64,000 bases of DNA from Hyalangium gracile (GTDB lineage: Bacteria > Myxococcota > Myxococcia > Myxococcales > Myxococcaceae). Positions 1 through 7,907 of this stretch are shown here, piece after piece. A program made the translations under genes and the position numbers. The stretch's first letter is position 1, and each line of letters begins with the position of its first letter. Where the stretch lies: positions 558,001 through 622,000 of the forward strand of contig NZ_JAHXBG010000002.1 in assembly GCF_020103725.1 (NCBI RefSeq). Direction: 5' to 3'. Below the pieces are notes generated by a model. The model saw only the letters and a list, made by a program, of their open reading frames with translations, was not told the DNA's origin and did not search any database.

Positions 1-254
1 GCGCTGTTCTGCCCGGTGAGCGCCACCGTGAACTGCGTGGTGTAGTTGGCGGTCTTGATGTTGCCGAAGCCATGATCGCACCGCACGCCGTACTGCAGGG
101 CGGCGTCCCACGTCCCGGCCCACGCGATTGTCTCACTCTGCGGCGGGTTGCCGGCCGGCGGATCGTTGTCGGTGTCCCCTTCGGTGCCCCCGCCGCAGCC
201 GATCACCATCGTGGAGAAGAGTCCCAGCGCAGCACCCAGAAAGAATCGCTTCAT
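1..254 (-). CDS. Partial lipoprotein of unknown function
   Basis: Only the N-terminal 84 codons are in the window; the gene runs off the left edge. The product starts MKRFFLGAALGLFS and reaches a lipobox ending VIGC near residue 20, followed by a Gly/Asp/Pro-rich linker typical of a surface-tethered lipoprotein. The visible mature part (WAGTWDAALQYGVRCDHGFG) resembles no family I can name. It lies downstream of and on the same strand as the sugar dehydrogenase gene, but 225 bp with several hairpins separates them, so it probably has its own transcript. The lipoprotein assignment rests on the signal alone. Confidence 0.75.
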   Translation of the reverse strand, partial: MKRFFLGAALGLFSTMVIGCGGGTEGDTDNDPPAGNPPQSETIAWAGTWDAALQYGVRCDHGFGNIKTANYTTQFTVALTGQNS

Positions 255-337
255 GTGTTTGTCCCCTTGGCATGTCGCGCATCGGCCCTTGCCGGCGCGA
301 ACGGGGACACCCAGGGCAAGCGAAGTGCCACGAGGCC

Positions 338-359
338 TCCGGGGGAAAAAGCCCCCGGA
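338..359. terminator. GC-rich hairpin with A-rich loop
   Basis: An 8-bp perfect inverted repeat (TCCGGGGG / CCCCCGGA) encloses a six-base AAAAAG loop. It sits between the dehydrogenase gene and the lipoprotein gene. There is no long T tract on the minus-strand side, so it is not a textbook intrinsic terminator; a hairpin within the lipoprotein leader is equally possible. Confidence 0.4.
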
Positions 360-381
360 TTTCATGCGGATGGGCGCCTGA

Positions 382-454
382 GGCCCCAGCGAGCCCCGTG
401 GGTGCGGGGAAGAACGTGCCAGGACTGGCACGCGCTCGGGGCTCGCCTGGGGCC
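382..454. repeat. Nested inverted repeat (large stem with inner hairpin)
   Basis: The left arm 382-398 (GGCCCCAGCGAGCCCCG) is complementary to the right arm 437-454 with a single bulged base at 446. Inside the loop a second inverted repeat, CGTGCCA (415-421) and TGGCACG (426-432), forms a 7-bp hairpin with loop GGAC. The element begins 26 bp past the dehydrogenase stop codon. It may be a transcription end or a stable 3' structure; I cannot tell which. Confidence 0.5.
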
Positions 455-479
455 GCGCATGTCATAGCGGTGTCGCGGC

Positions 480-3173
480 TCAGTCCGCCTGGCGTCGCGT
501 CCGCTTCCGGCGCAGCACCAGCAGCAGCCCCAACCACCCCATCGCCCCCGCCGAGCCCGCGCCGCAGCCACAGCCTTCCGACGCGTCCTCCGGCGGCGGC
601 TCCGTCCCGCCGTCCTGCTGCACCCCTCCGTCCTCCTGCATGGGCGGGACACACTCGCCATCCCCCACGCACACCTTGACCTCGACCGCCGCGCTCCTGC
701 CGCCGGTGTCGTAGACGACCATGCGCACCTGGTGCGCGCCAGGCCGCAGGGACGTCGTGTCCCAGCGGTTGTGCTCACCGCCATAGTGGTAGTGGCCTGA
801 GCTCTGCGCATCCGTGCTCGAGAGCACGCCGTCCACATAGAACTCCGCCTTCGTGCAGCCCACGTCGTCGAAGCAGTCCCCGAAGAACTCCGCCGCGGCC
901 CCGGAGACGCGCTCCTCCTCCGTGGGACGCGTGAGCACCGCGCGGGGCGCCTCGTCCGCCTTCACGAGGACCTGGAAGGACTGCGTGGCGTCCGGCTGCA
1001 CCCCATTGCTCGCCCGCACCGTCATGTCCACGGTGCCCACCACCTCCGGGCTCCAGACGAGGACGCCGCTGCTCGCGCCGATGCTGGGGCCCTGCACGCT
1101 GCTCGTCAGCGAGAAGGTCGGAGCGGGCAGTCCCTCGGCCACCACCTCGTAGCGATACGGCGCCCCCACCACCGCGGAGGTGACGGGCGTGGACACGATG
1201 GTCGGAGCCGAGGGGTCATTGTCCCGCACGGTGACGGCCAGCACGCGCGCGTCTCCTCCCGGTGCGGCCACGGTGAGCGTGGCCGTGTCCTTGACGTTGT
1301 CCGCGTCCTCCGCGGCGGCCACGGTGACGGTCTGCGGCGTGCTCCAGTTGCTGGGAGTGAAGGAGAGCGTCGCGCCGCTGGAGATCGTCACGTCCGCGTC
1401 CCCCGTCGTTCTCCCCACCGTGACGGAGACGTTCTGCCCGGGGGCCTTGGAGAGCGCCACCGTGAAGGTGTTGGTCCCTCCCTCATCCACCGTCAAGGAC
1501 GCGCTGGACAGCACGATCCGCGCGGCGTTGTTGTCGATGGACACCACTCGCACCGTCTCGGAGGCCAGCCCCTGCGCGGACACGGTGAAGTCCGCGATGT
1601 CGGCGGTCGCGTCCGCATCCTCCACGGCGGAGAGCGTGACGACCTGGAGCTGGTTCCAGTTGGCCGGCGTGAAGGTGAGCTGCGAGCCGCTCTCGATGCT
1701 CAGATCCGCGTCTCCCGAGGCCCGCACCACGCTGACGCTGACGTCCGCCGTGGGAGCCTGGGCCAGGCGCACGGTGAACACGGCCTTGCCGCCCTCGACC
1801 ACGTTCAGGTTGAGCGCCGAGACGATGAGCTTCTGCCCGGCAGCGACAGGCTGGACCCGCGTCACCGCGCCCGAGGTGACGCCCACGAAGTACAGCGCGC
1901 CATCCGGCCCCACGTCGATGTCCACGACCTGGGTGAAGCCCGTGCCCCACGAGTCCACCGTCGCCACCGAGCCATCCGCGGCCAGCGTGGCACGCACCAC
2001 CCTTCCGGAGTTGTAGTCCCCGAAGAGGAAGTTGCCCCGGTACTCGGCGGGAAGGAGCGTGGAGTCGTAGAAGACGCCTCCGGTGATGGAGCCGCCCAGG
2101 TTCTGCGTCGCCGCCGTGCCCCCGCCGCTCGTCGCCTCGGGCCCGGCCTGCGCCGCCGTCCACGTGGTGGGGCTCGGGACGCTGGCCACGTAGACATCCC
2201 CGTTGAAGCTCGCGTCCGTGACACCCGACACGGTGATCTTCTCGCCCTTGCGGAAGCCATGGGTCGCGGTGGTGGTGAAGGTGACGGTGCCTCCGCTGCG
2301 CACGGCGCCGTTCGCGTTGAGGGTACGCGTGTCCGCGCCGTTGGTGCGGTACTTGATCACGGGCGTGATGAAGCCGTTGGGCTGATTGTTCTCGTAGTCG
2401 TTGTAGCCGGCGTGATCGCCCCGGTTCGTGACGAAGATCTGCTCGTAGCCCGTACCCACCGAGTTCACCCAGAGCTTGCCGGTGCCCGGCTGGAAGGTGA
2501 ACGTGAAGGGGTTTCGGAAGCCGCGCGCCCAGACGTACTCGCTGTTGGGCCCCACCCCATCGTTGAAGGGGTTGTCATTGGCGGGCGTGCCATCCGGATT
2601 GGCCCGGCTCACCTTGGCTGCCATCGAGGTGAGATCCGCGTCCACCCCCGTGCCATTGCCCAGGTCGCCGATGGCCCAGTACAGCTTGCCGTCCGCGCCG
2701 AAGCCCACGGCCCCGCCATCATGGTTGTTCCCCGCGGTGGGCAGGTTGTCGACGACCACCGTGCGAGCGATGCCCACCCCGTTGGAGTCCGTGTAGCGGA
2801 CGATCTGCTGCTTGGAGGCGGTGGCGGTGACGAACAGGTAGACGTAGCGGTTGACGGCGTAGTTCGGATCGAACGCGATGCCGATGAGGCCGCACTCGCT
2901 GTTGGTGTGGACGGTCTCCGTGGCGAACGTGGTCGTCACCAGGTTGTTGCCGGACGTGACGAGCTCCCCGTCCCGCATCGTCGCGATGCGCACGACGCCG
3001 TTCTTGTTGAGGAGGAAGAGACGCCCCGAGCCATCCGGCGCCCACGCCAGCCCCGTGGCGGGGGTGAGAGCCGAGGAGGAGTAGCGGGTCTCCTGGAAGC
3101 CCGTGGGCACCGCGGCCAGCACGGGAGACGCCAGGAGGCCGAGAAGAGCGAGACAGAAACGAGTTGAGCGCAT
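480..3173 (-). CDS. Secreted PQQ-type sugar dehydrogenase with EGG repeats and MYXO-CTERM tail
   Basis: The 897-aa precursor has a signal peptide (cleavage after SPVLA) and a glucose/sorbosone dehydrogenase-type beta-propeller over about residues 25-440, with the family-typical NHDGGAVGFG and ARGFRNPF segments. Members of this family oxidise sugars or related alcohols with PQQ, or bind them. Two similar 90-residue modules follow (about 455-640, beginning VVEGG and VDEGG), resembling Calx-beta-like adhesin repeats, then one or two Ig-like modules (about 650-835). The C-terminus has the myxobacterial sorting pattern: a CGCG cluster, a hydrophobic stretch and an RRKRTRR tail. The protein is therefore probably processed and anchored at the cell surface. 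Substrate unknown. It lies 51 bp downstream of the carbonic anhydrase gene. Confidence 0.85.
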   Translation of the reverse strand: MRSTRFCLALLGLLASPVLAAVPTGFQETRYSSSALTPATGLAWAPDGSGRLFLLNKNGVVRIATMRDGELVTSGNNLVTTTFATETVHTNSECGLIGIAFDPNYAVNRYVYLFVTATASKQQIVRYTDSNGVGIARTVVVDNLPTAGNNHDGGAVGFGADGKLYWAIGDLGNGTGVDADLTSMAAKVSRANPDGTPANDNPFNDGVGPNSEYVWARGFRNPFTFTFQPGTGKLWVNSVGTGYEQIFVTNRGDHAGYNDYENNQPNGFITPVIKYRTNGADTRTLNANGAVRSGGTVTFTTTATHGFRKGEKITVSGVTDASFNGDVYVASVPSPTTWTAAQAGPEATSGGGTAATQNLGGSITGGVFYDSTLLPAEYRGNFLFGDYNSGRVVRATLAADGSVATVDSWGTGFTQVVDIDVGPDGALYFVGVTSGAVTRVQPVAAGQKLIVSALNLNVVEGGKAVFTVRLAQAPTADVSVSVVRASGDADLSIESGSQLTFTPANWNQLQVVTLSAVEDADATADIADFTVSAQGLASETVRVVSIDNNAARIVLSSASLTVDEGGTNTFTVALSKAPGQNVSVTVGRTTGDADVTISSGATLSFTPSNWSTPQTVTVAAAEDADNVKDTATLTVAAPGGDARVLAVTVRDNDPSAPTIVSTPVTSAVVGAPYRYEVVAEGLPAPTFSLTSSVQGPSIGASSGVLVWSPEVVGTVDMTVRASNGVQPDATQSFQVLVKADEAPRAVLTRPTEEERVSGAAAEFFGDCFDDVGCTKAEFYVDGVLSSTDAQSSGHYHYGGEHNRWDTTSLRPGAHQVRMVVYDTGGRSAAVEVKVCVGDGECVPPMQEDGGVQQDGGTEPPPEDASEGCGCGAGSAGAMGWLGLLLVLRRKRTRRQAD

Positions 3174-3224
3174 GGCTCACACTCATAGTACGAGCCACGG
3201 CCACATCCGAGTGTTCTTCGTCGG

Positions 3225-3923
3225 CTACTCCGGCACGCCCTCGAAGAACTCCACCCGGCCGCTCACCAGATCATACTCCGCGCCCACCACGAGCAGGCCG
3301 TCCTCGTAGACGAGCTTCTCGAGCAGCTGCGAGCCGTGGCGCAGGGCGGACACGCTGGCGCGCACGTTGGCGCGGGTGGCCTCGCGCCGCAGCGCCGCGG
3401 GCTGGTGGGCCAGCTCGGTGTGCAGCAGCGGCACCACGCTGGGCCGCACGCGCTCGACGATGGAGCGCAGGCCGGGAGACTGCTTGCTCGGCGGCTCCGT
3501 CATCGCCTCGAGCGTGGCGTCGATGGCGCCGCACAGGGTGTGGCCCATGACGACCACGAGCCGGGCGCCGTGCCGCTCCACGCTGAACTCCACGCTGCCC
3601 ACCTGCGAGGGAGCGACGATGTTGCCCGCCACGCGGATGACGAACAGCTCTCCCAGGCCCACGTCGAACACCGTCTCGGCGGGCACGCGGCTGTCCGAGC
3701 ACCCGAGGATGACGGCCCACGGCTGCTGGCCCTGGGCGAACTCCGCGCGCCGAAGGTTGCTCAAGAGCGACTCGGCGCTCAGCACGTTGGATGCGAAACG
3801 GGCGTTACCCACCTTGAGCTTCTCGAGCGCTTCCTGGGCAGTGAGCGTAGGCACGGGCGGCGCATCTACCGCGCTTGCGGGATCGGGCAAAGCCTTTGTG
3901 GAGGGCCGCGCGTGGGTGCCCAC
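3225..3923 (-). CDS. Beta-class carbonic anhydrase
   Basis: The product interconverts CO2 and bicarbonate using zinc. The beta-class signature is complete: GCSDSRVPAE supplies a Zn cysteine and the Asp/Arg pair, and MGHTLCGAI supplies the Zn histidine and second cysteine. The frame is open far upstream (to 4565), but that part overlaps the divergent DUF202 gene, so a GTG near 3923 is chosen (232 aa); GTGs at 3935 and 3854 are also possible. The core starts at LTAQEALEKLKVGNARF. No signal peptide is evident, so it is probably cytoplasmic. About 57 bp separates it from the divergent DUF202 gene, so they share a promoter region. Confidence 0.88.
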   Translation of the reverse strand: MGTHARPSTKALPDPASAVDAPPVPTLTAQEALEKLKVGNARFASNVLSAESLLSNLRRAEFAQGQQPWAVILGCSDSRVPAETVFDVGLGELFVIRVAGNIVAPSQVGSVEFSVERHGARLVVVMGHTLCGAIDATLEAMTEPPSKQSPGLRSIVERVRPSVVPLLHTELAHQPAALRREATRANVRASVSALRHGSQLLEKLVYEDGLLVVGAEYDLVSGRVEFFEGVPE

Positions 3924-3980
3924 ATCCCGCGACACCGCACCGGGTTGCGCCAGGGCCCTTGGGACGGGTGTGATGGAGAG

Positions 3981-4439
3981 GTGAGCCACCCCGCCGAGCA
4001 ACTCCCCAGCCCTCCTGCACCTTCGGCCCTGCCGCAGCCTCTCACCGTCGTCCCACCGCGGCCGGCGCGGGATGCGCGCTACGACTGGGCCGCGGAGCGA
4101 ACCTTGCTGGCCTGGGTCCGCACCGGCCTGGCGCTGATGGGGTTTGGCTTCGTGGTAGCCCGCTTCGGCGCCTTCATGCGGGCCCTGGGCCTCACGGCTC
4201 CGGGGGTGGCTCCCGACGAGAGCCACTCGTATGCCTCCATCGCGGCCGGCGTCCTGATGGTCGCGCTCGGCATGGCCACCCACCTGGTGGCGGTCCGCCG
4301 CTTCCTGCGAAACCACCAGGCCCTCTCGCGTGGGGAGCCGATTGATCCCTCTCCCGTGGGCCCCGCGGGACTGGCGATCCTCGCCGCGGTGCTCGGCGCC
4401 GGGTTGGCTGTGCTGCTGGGGCTCACCCTCCTGGGCTGA
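3981..4439 (+). CDS. DUF202 (YidH-like) inner-membrane protein
   Basis: This 152-aa protein carries the DUF202 hallmark WAAERTLLAWVRTGLALMGFG followed by two further hydrophobic segments (AAGVLMVALGMATHLVA and GLAILAAVLGAGLAVLLGL), giving three predicted membrane helices. The N-terminal 35 residues are Pro/Ala-rich. The GTG at 3981 is the only in-frame start near the domain, and a GGAG lies just upstream, although very close to it. The function of the family is unknown. It diverges from the carbonic anhydrase gene. Confidence 0.82.
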   Translation: MSHPAEQLPSPPAPSALPQPLTVVPPRPARDARYDWAAERTLLAWVRTGLALMGFGFVVARFGAFMRALGLTAPGVAPDESHSYASIAAGVLMVALGMATHLVAVRRFLRNHQALSRGEPIDPSPVGPAGLAILAAVLGAGLAVLLGLTLLG

Positions 4440-4635
4440 GCGGTTGCTGTCGCCGGCCCAGGGGCTGGCCGTTTGCCGAGCTCGCTCCGGCGCCTCCGCG
4501 GGGAACCCTGCAGGATGGAATTGGCGTGCGATTCCAACCAATGACTGCCGCGTCAACTCACTCATTCTCAGAGGTGGGAGCGCCAGGCTCCAGGGGCGCT
4601 CCGCCTCGGCCCCGCGACAGCGCTATGCTGTCTCC

Positions 4636-4926
4636 ATGAGAAACCTGCGCCTTGGAGTGCTCGCAGCCGCGCTCTTCGTGACGGCTTGCGCGACCCTCGC
4701 TCCGGACTCCACCCCCGGGCGGCCCAACAGCACCAGCTCCATGCGGAGCTCCCAGCAGAGCCAGCCCAAGGATCCGCGTGATTTCGTGGGGGACCCGACC
4801 ATCGGCGCGGATCCTCCCCGCCCTCCCGAGAAGCCGCTGTGCCGGCTGCAGTGCGGCCCCAACATGCACTGCGACAACTCCGGCTTCGTCGAGCGCTGCG
4901 TGCGCGACGAAGAGCAGAAGCCTTGA
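4636..4926 (+). CDS. Small cysteine-rich lipoprotein
   Basis: The 96-aa product begins MRNLRLGVLAAALFVTAC, a clear lipoprotein signal with the acylated cysteine at residue 18. The mature part is Ser/Pro/Gln-rich and ends in a compact four-cysteine segment (CRLQCGPNMHCDNSGFVERC) that probably forms two disulfides, as in short myxobacterial surface lipoproteins. No catalytic motif is visible. The frame is open further upstream, but only this ATG places the signal peptide at the N-terminus. The 196 bp upstream shows nothing I can assign. Confidence 0.72.
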   Translation: MRNLRLGVLAAALFVTACATLAPDSTPGRPNSTSSMRSSQQSQPKDPRDFVGDPTIGADPPRPPEKPLCRLQCGPNMHCDNSGFVERCVRDEEQKP

Positions 4927-5160
4927 GCAGGCCGTAGCGGCCACGGCCAGGCTCCACCGGCGGCTGCCACGCAATCCCTACTGGCCGTCCTTGCCTCGCT
5001 CGCACCTGGCGTCCTGCTCCTCCATTCGTAGGGCACCCTGGCCAGCCTGAACAGCCCCACCCCAACGGGAGGTGGAACGCGACCCGCGCCCTGAGGCATA
5101 ATCCCCGCAAGTCTGGGGGAAGCTGTAATCGCAGCAAGGCCACCTCTCCAGGTCGCGCCT

Positions 5161-7185
5161 ATGATCGCTCTCACGAGAACCAATGTCCGAGAGGAGAGCG
5201 CCGAGGAGCTCTACGAGCACGCGCCCTGCGGCCATCTCTCCACGCTGCCTGACGGCACGATCATCAAGGTCAACGAGACCTTCCTGGAGTGGACGGGCTA
5301 TACGCGAGAGGAGCTGCTTGGAGGGATGCGGTTCCTCGAACTGCTGACCATCGCGGGGAAGATCTTCCACGAGACGCACTACGCGCCCCTGCTGCGGATG
5401 CAAGGGTTTGTCCGCGAGATCCAGCTCGATCTGGTGTGCAAGCAAGGCCGCGCCCTGCCCTCGCTGGTCAACAGCGTCCAGAAGAAGGACGCCGAGGGCC
5501 GGGTGCTGCTCCATCGCACCACCCTCTTCAGCATCACCGACCGCAAGAACTACGAGCGAGAGCTGCTGCTGGCCCGCAGGAAGGCCGAGCAGGCCGAGCA
5601 GGCCGCCAGGTCCAAGACGGCCTTCCTGTCCATGGTCAGCCATGAGATCCGCACCCCGATGAATGCCATCGTGGGGCTGGCGGGGTTGCTGCGGCAGAGC
5701 ACGCTCTCTGCCGAGCAACAGAAGTACGTGAGCATCCTTCAGGCCTCTTCCGAGAACCTGCTGGGCCTGCTCAACAACATCCTGGATCTCAGCAAGATCG
5801 AAGCAGGCAAGGTGGCGCTGGAAGAGAGGCCTTTCGACGTGCGCCAGCTGCTCCACGGCATCTTCTATGGGCTGACCGTCAAGGCCGAGGAGAAGAAGCT
5901 GAACGTCCTGGTGGAGGTGGATGAACAGGTGCCGGCCTGGCTCCTGGGAGATCCCGTCAAGCTCAGCCAGGTGCTCACCAACCTGCTGGCCAATGCCATC
6001 AAGTTCACCGAGCGGGGCACGGTGACGCTGGCGGCCCGAGTCCAGGAGTCCTCCTCGCAGTCCGTCTCCATCGAGTTCCGGGTCACCGACACGGGCATCG
6101 GCATTCCCAAGCACCAGCAGGCGGAGATCTTCGAGGAGTTCACCCAGGCCAGCTACGACATCCACCAGCAGTATGGTGGCACCGGCCTGGGCCTCACCAT
6201 CTGCCGACAGCTGCTGGGCCTGCATGGCAGCACGCTGAGCCTGGAGAGCGCGCCAGGGGAAGGCTCCTCGTTCTTCTTCACCCTGGGACTGAAGAGGGCC
6301 CAGGCGTCCGGGGCGCAGGAGGCTGCCACGAAGGACACGGCCTGCCCCCGGGACCTCCAGGGCGTCAGGCTGCTGGTGGCCGAGGACAACACCGTCAACG
6401 TCTTCGTGCTCTCGCAGTACCTGCGCAGGTGGGGCGCCAGCTTCGAGGTGGTGGAGAACGGGCATGCGGCCGTCGCGCACGTCCAGGAGGCGCGGTTCGA
6501 CGCGGTGCTGATGGACCTGCAGATGCCGGAGCTGGATGGCTACGAGGCCACGCGCGCCATCCGGGCGCTGCCGGAGGAGAGCTTCAAGCGGCTGCCCATC
6601 CTGGCCATGACGGCCTCGAGCCGGGCCGGACTGGAGGATCGACTCGCGGACGCTGGCTTCACGGACTTCGTGTGCAAGCCCTTCAGGCCGGAGGAGCTCC
6701 TCTCGAGGATTGCCCTGCACGCTCGCCAGTCCCCGACGGTTCTCGCGGACGCCGCCCCGGAGGAGGAGCCTGGACGAAGCCAGGAGCTGCCCGCGCCCCC
6801 TGCCCCCACTCCCCCCCGCTTCAGCCTGGACGGATTCCGACGCATGGCCGAGGGGGACCCGGAGGCGCTGACCGAGTTCATCACCATCACCATCACCAAC
6901 GCCGAGCAACACGGGCACGCGTTCCAGAAGGCGCTCGCGACGGGCAACCTGGAGGAGTTCGCGTTCCAGGCCCACAAGATCAAGATGACCGTGGCGCTGC
7001 TGCAGGCCCATGTCCTGGAGGAGGCCCTTCAGCGGGGTCGGGCGCTGCTGACACGGGAGGAGCGTGCCCCGGCCGAGCTCCAGGCCGCCGCCCACGCCAT
7101 CCAGGCGGAGCTGGACGCCATCATCGTGGCCTTGAAGGAAGACTTGCTGCAGTCAGGGCGAATACCTCCACTGGCACGTGACTGA
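5161..7185 (+). CDS. PAS hybrid histidine kinase with receiver and Hpt-like domains
   Basis: This 674-aa protein has no membrane segment or signal peptide and so is a cytoplasmic sensor. Domain order: PAS (about 15-135), a short coiled linker, HisKA (phospho-acceptor His in FLSMVSHEIRTPMNAI, about 160), HATPase with its G-boxes (VTDTGIGIP and GGTGLGLTICRQLLG), a receiver domain (about 400-520, phospho-acceptor Asp in VLMDLQMPELDGYEA) and a C-terminal Hpt-like helical domain (about 560-660). The Hpt histidine lies in FQAHKIKMTVALL instead of the usual AHTLKG context, so it may work atypically. This layout supports an internal His-Asp-His relay whose final response regulator is elsewhere. Confidence 0.92.
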   Translation: MIALTRTNVREESAEELYEHAPCGHLSTLPDGTIIKVNETFLEWTGYTREELLGGMRFLELLTIAGKIFHETHYAPLLRMQGFVREIQLDLVCKQGRALPSLVNSVQKKDAEGRVLLHRTTLFSITDRKNYERELLLARRKAEQAEQAARSKTAFLSMVSHEIRTPMNAIVGLAGLLRQSTLSAEQQKYVSILQASSENLLGLLNNILDLSKIEAGKVALEERPFDVRQLLHGIFYGLTVKAEEKKLNVLVEVDEQVPAWLLGDPVKLSQVLTNLLANAIKFTERGTVTLAARVQESSSQSVSIEFRVTDTGIGIPKHQQAEIFEEFTQASYDIHQQYGGTGLGLTICRQLLGLHGSTLSLESAPGEGSSFFFTLGLKRAQASGAQEAATKDTACPRDLQGVRLLVAEDNTVNVFVLSQYLRRWGASFEVVENGHAAVAHVQEARFDAVLMDLQMPELDGYEATRAIRALPEESFKRLPILAMTASSRAGLEDRLADAGFTDFVCKPFRPEELLSRIALHARQSPTVLADAAPEEEPGRSQELPAPPAPTPPRFSLDGFRRMAEGDPEALTEFITITITNAEQHGHAFQKALATGNLEEFAFQAHKIKMTVALLQAHVLEEALQRGRALLTREERAPAELQAAAHAIQAELDAIIVALKEDLLQSGRIPPLARD

Positions 7186-7235
7186 CCATCATCAAGGTCC
7201 AGCCCACGACTGCTCGACGCGATTGCACGTGCCAG
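7171..7235. repeat. 10-bp inverted repeat CTGGCACGTG / CACGTGCCAG
   Basis: CTGGCACGTG at 7171-7180 overlaps the end of the histidine kinase gene, and its exact reverse complement lies at 7226-7235. Each arm has a CACGTG core. With a 45-bp spacer it could be a pair of operator half-sites for the downstream SRPBCC gene or a weak hairpin. Function not known. Confidence 0.35.
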
Positions 7236-7340
7236 GAGCGAGGCGGCCCACTTGGGACCCGTGATACACAGCGGGACGAGCGATTGGGGCCGTTCACAGG
7301 ACTTTCAACCGAGGCCCTCGACTCCAAAGGGGAATGCTCG

Positions 7341-7820
7341 ATGCTCGAGGCGACCTACCGTGTCCGCGACTCCGCTGTCCTGGATGCGCCCATCGACGAG
7401 GTGTGGCCCATCGTCCGTGACATCGTCCGTCTCGTGCCGCTGGTCTTCGGCGAGGGATTCGAGGCTTGCCACTGGGTCGAGGGTTGCTCGGCCGAGCAGG
7501 TTCCCGCCCGGTATGAGGTGAAGAGTCGCTCCTCGGGAACGAGCGTCCTGGAGGTCGTCGGGCGCTCCGAGACGGAGTACTTCGTGACGTACCGGCTGGT
7601 CGGGCAGGCGCTGGGGATCACGGGGTACATCGCCACGTACCAGCTCCGCCCCATCACGACGGAGCCCGATCGAACCTTCCTCGATTGGGCCCGGCAGTTC
7701 GCGGTGGCGCCAGGGAATGATCCGGCGAAGGTTGTCCCCGCGATGGCTTCCTCCACCGCCAAGGAAGCGCTGGCGCTCAAGAAGCACTTCTCCAAGCGCT
7801 CCACACCCGCTCCCAGGTAG
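7341..7820 (+). CDS. SRPBCC-family (START-like) protein
   Basis: The 159-aa product opens with YRVRDSAVLDAPIDEVWPIVRD, the standard beginning of the helix-grip SRPBCC fold (polyketide cyclase / START-like), which encloses a hydrophobic ligand pocket. No catalytic residues can be assigned from sequence. The ATG at 7341 is preferred to the upstream in-frame start at 7284 because AAGGGGA precedes it and the fold starts immediately. It is followed 87 bp later on the same strand by an FAD monooxygenase gene; such pairs often act together on aromatic or polyketide substrates, but that is inference here. Confidence 0.78.
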   Translation: MLEATYRVRDSAVLDAPIDEVWPIVRDIVRLVPLVFGEGFEACHWVEGCSAEQVPARYEVKSRSSGTSVLEVVGRSETEYFVTYRLVGQALGITGYIATYQLRPITTEPDRTFLDWARQFAVAPGNDPAKVVPAMASSTAKEALALKKHFSKRSTPAPR

Positions 7821-7907
7821 GAGAGCGTTCGCTCGCCCCGCTGTCTCGACAGGCACCTGCCCTGAGCATTAGCCTTCAGGCACTCTCCCGCTCCGCGAGG
7901 TGTCTTT

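Noticed and set aside
3924-4565. N-terminal extension of the carbonic anhydrase frame
   Set aside because: It overlaps the divergent DUF202 gene and contains no carbonic anhydrase sequence.
7166-7190. Possible sigma-54 promoter at TGGCACGTGACTGACC
   Set aside because: The -12 TTGC element is absent; only the -24-like half is present, and it lies at the end of a coding region.
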